A DNA stretch of 64,000 nt from Chlorops oryzae (taxonomy: Eukaryota > Arthropoda > Insecta > Diptera > Chloropidae), in assembly GCA_020466095.1 (NCBI GenBank), contig CM035807.1, forward strand, positions 20,065,985-20,129,984, written 5' to 3'. Each line of letters begins with the position of its first letter. Positions within the stretch are counted from its first letter, which is position 1. The position numbers were made by a program, and so were the translations under genes. The notes under the pieces are model-generated. The model was given only the letters and a program-made list of their open reading frames with translations, made no database searches and was not told the origin of the DNA. Of this stretch, positions 63,440 through 64,000 are shown piece after piece.

Positions 63440-63542
63440 AAGTCTGAGTTCCTCCGACTTCACTTCGCCATTTTGTAAAAGTTCTATGCATGTGGGCAGT
63501 TGACGTACGCTGCCTCCATCTTTGATTCATTCCAACACTGAA
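63440..63542 (-). repeat. Diverged cassette, reverse
   Basis: CACTTCGCCATTTTGTAAAA is a clean C box. The rest (CGTACGCTGCCTCCATC, TTCCAACACTGAAC) is only loosely B- and A-like. Confidence 0.55.
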
Positions 63543-64000
63543 CTTTTTCACAGGGCTATGGGTAAGCCCCACGATTCCGAACTGGTTTGACTCTGTTCCT
63601 CAAAAGCATTCGAATGATGAAATAAAAGCTTTGGAGAAATTTCAATAAATGAATTAAAAATACTTATTCTTCTGTTTTTTGTTGACATTTTTTTTCTGAT
63701 TTGTAATTTCAAGCAATCCTTTGATATCGCATGCGAGTAAAAATATTCTTTGAGATTCTTCTATTGGTTTCTCTGAGTGCCTGATGTTTGAAAACCGAAA
63801 AATGTTTGAATTTTTTTTATCTTATCAAGAGTCAATATCTCTTCTAACCCAAAAACCTTACCGCGATATAAAACAGAGGGATCTGGGTGTGATTAAAATA
63901 TTCGGAGAATAATGCAAGGAAATATTCCTAAAAGTTGATGACTTGACATCAAAGTCATTATTTGTCTGTGTCGTTTGCAACAAAAGACCAAGTAGTATAG
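63543..64000. other. Terminal stretch without recognised gene
   Basis: AT-rich. GAGTGCCTGATGTTTGAAAA near 63,775 recalls the diverged E-D part of the cassette at 2,620 in reverse, but no C box follows. Nothing else is supported. Confidence 0.4.

Noticed and set aside
358..63542. Cassette series as a CRISPR array
   Set aside because: Eukaryotic DNA. Units are 135 bp, imperfect, on both strands and irregularly spaced by several hundred bp.

Overview
The window is AT-rich genomic DNA from an insect, most likely a higher (schizophoran) fly. Four things point there: a jockey-clade retrotransposon, an I-like non-LTR element, a Penelope-like element, and several copies of the dispersed repeat with AACAAGTAAG...GACAGACGGACATGG...GGGTATA landmarks and a (GTCY)n tract that is familiar from flies (mini-me / INE-1 type). 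The species cannot be fixed from sequence alone. No host protein-coding gene could be supported. Every long open frame belongs to a transposable element or looks like chance, so the annotation is one of repeats and mobile DNA.

The dominant feature is a dispersed cassette of about 135 bp present roughly 60 times on both strands. Five landmarks recur in fixed order: A box TTCAGTCTTC, B box GGAGAGGATGTACTTCTCGG, C box TACAAAATGGCGAAA, D box TTTCAAACCACTGA, E box GGCAATCAGGAAA. These letters are used in the entries below. Spacing is commonly 400-700 bp. The DNA between cassettes comes from a limited set of blocks that are reused in different orders and orientations. I do not recognise the cassette. 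A subfamily has GGCGAGA at the C position.

Layout: 0.1-3.7 kb, cassettes that become more degenerate rightward. 4.06-6.42 kb, 5'-truncated I-like retrotransposon with target-site duplication. 6.4-8.9 kb, no gene. 8.9-15.1 kb (HOR-A), 25.05-28.85 kb (HOR-B) and 62.9-58.8 kb (HOR-C, inverted) are three copies of one higher-order cassette array. HOR-A also holds a private 2.2-kb insertion. 14.88-18.40 kb is an interrupted palindrome. 18.97-19.7 kb has a transposon-derived protein fragment and a 340-bp terminal-inverted-repeat element. 29-35 kb is cassettes with two fly dispersed-repeat insertions and a scrambled stretch. 36.1-36.6 kb is the 3' end of a non-LTR element ending in (TTAGG)16.

From 37.5 to 51.65 kb there is a cassette-free island with microsatellites, a nearly full jockey element (42.16-46.09 kb) and a 590-bp hAT-type element. 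From 51.65 kb cassettes resume, with a Penelope-like fragment (53.64-54.6 kb), a 586-bp foldback-type element inside a cassette, another dispersed-repeat copy and HOR-C. Several insertions can be proved from within the window because empty copies of the target cassette or block lie nearby.
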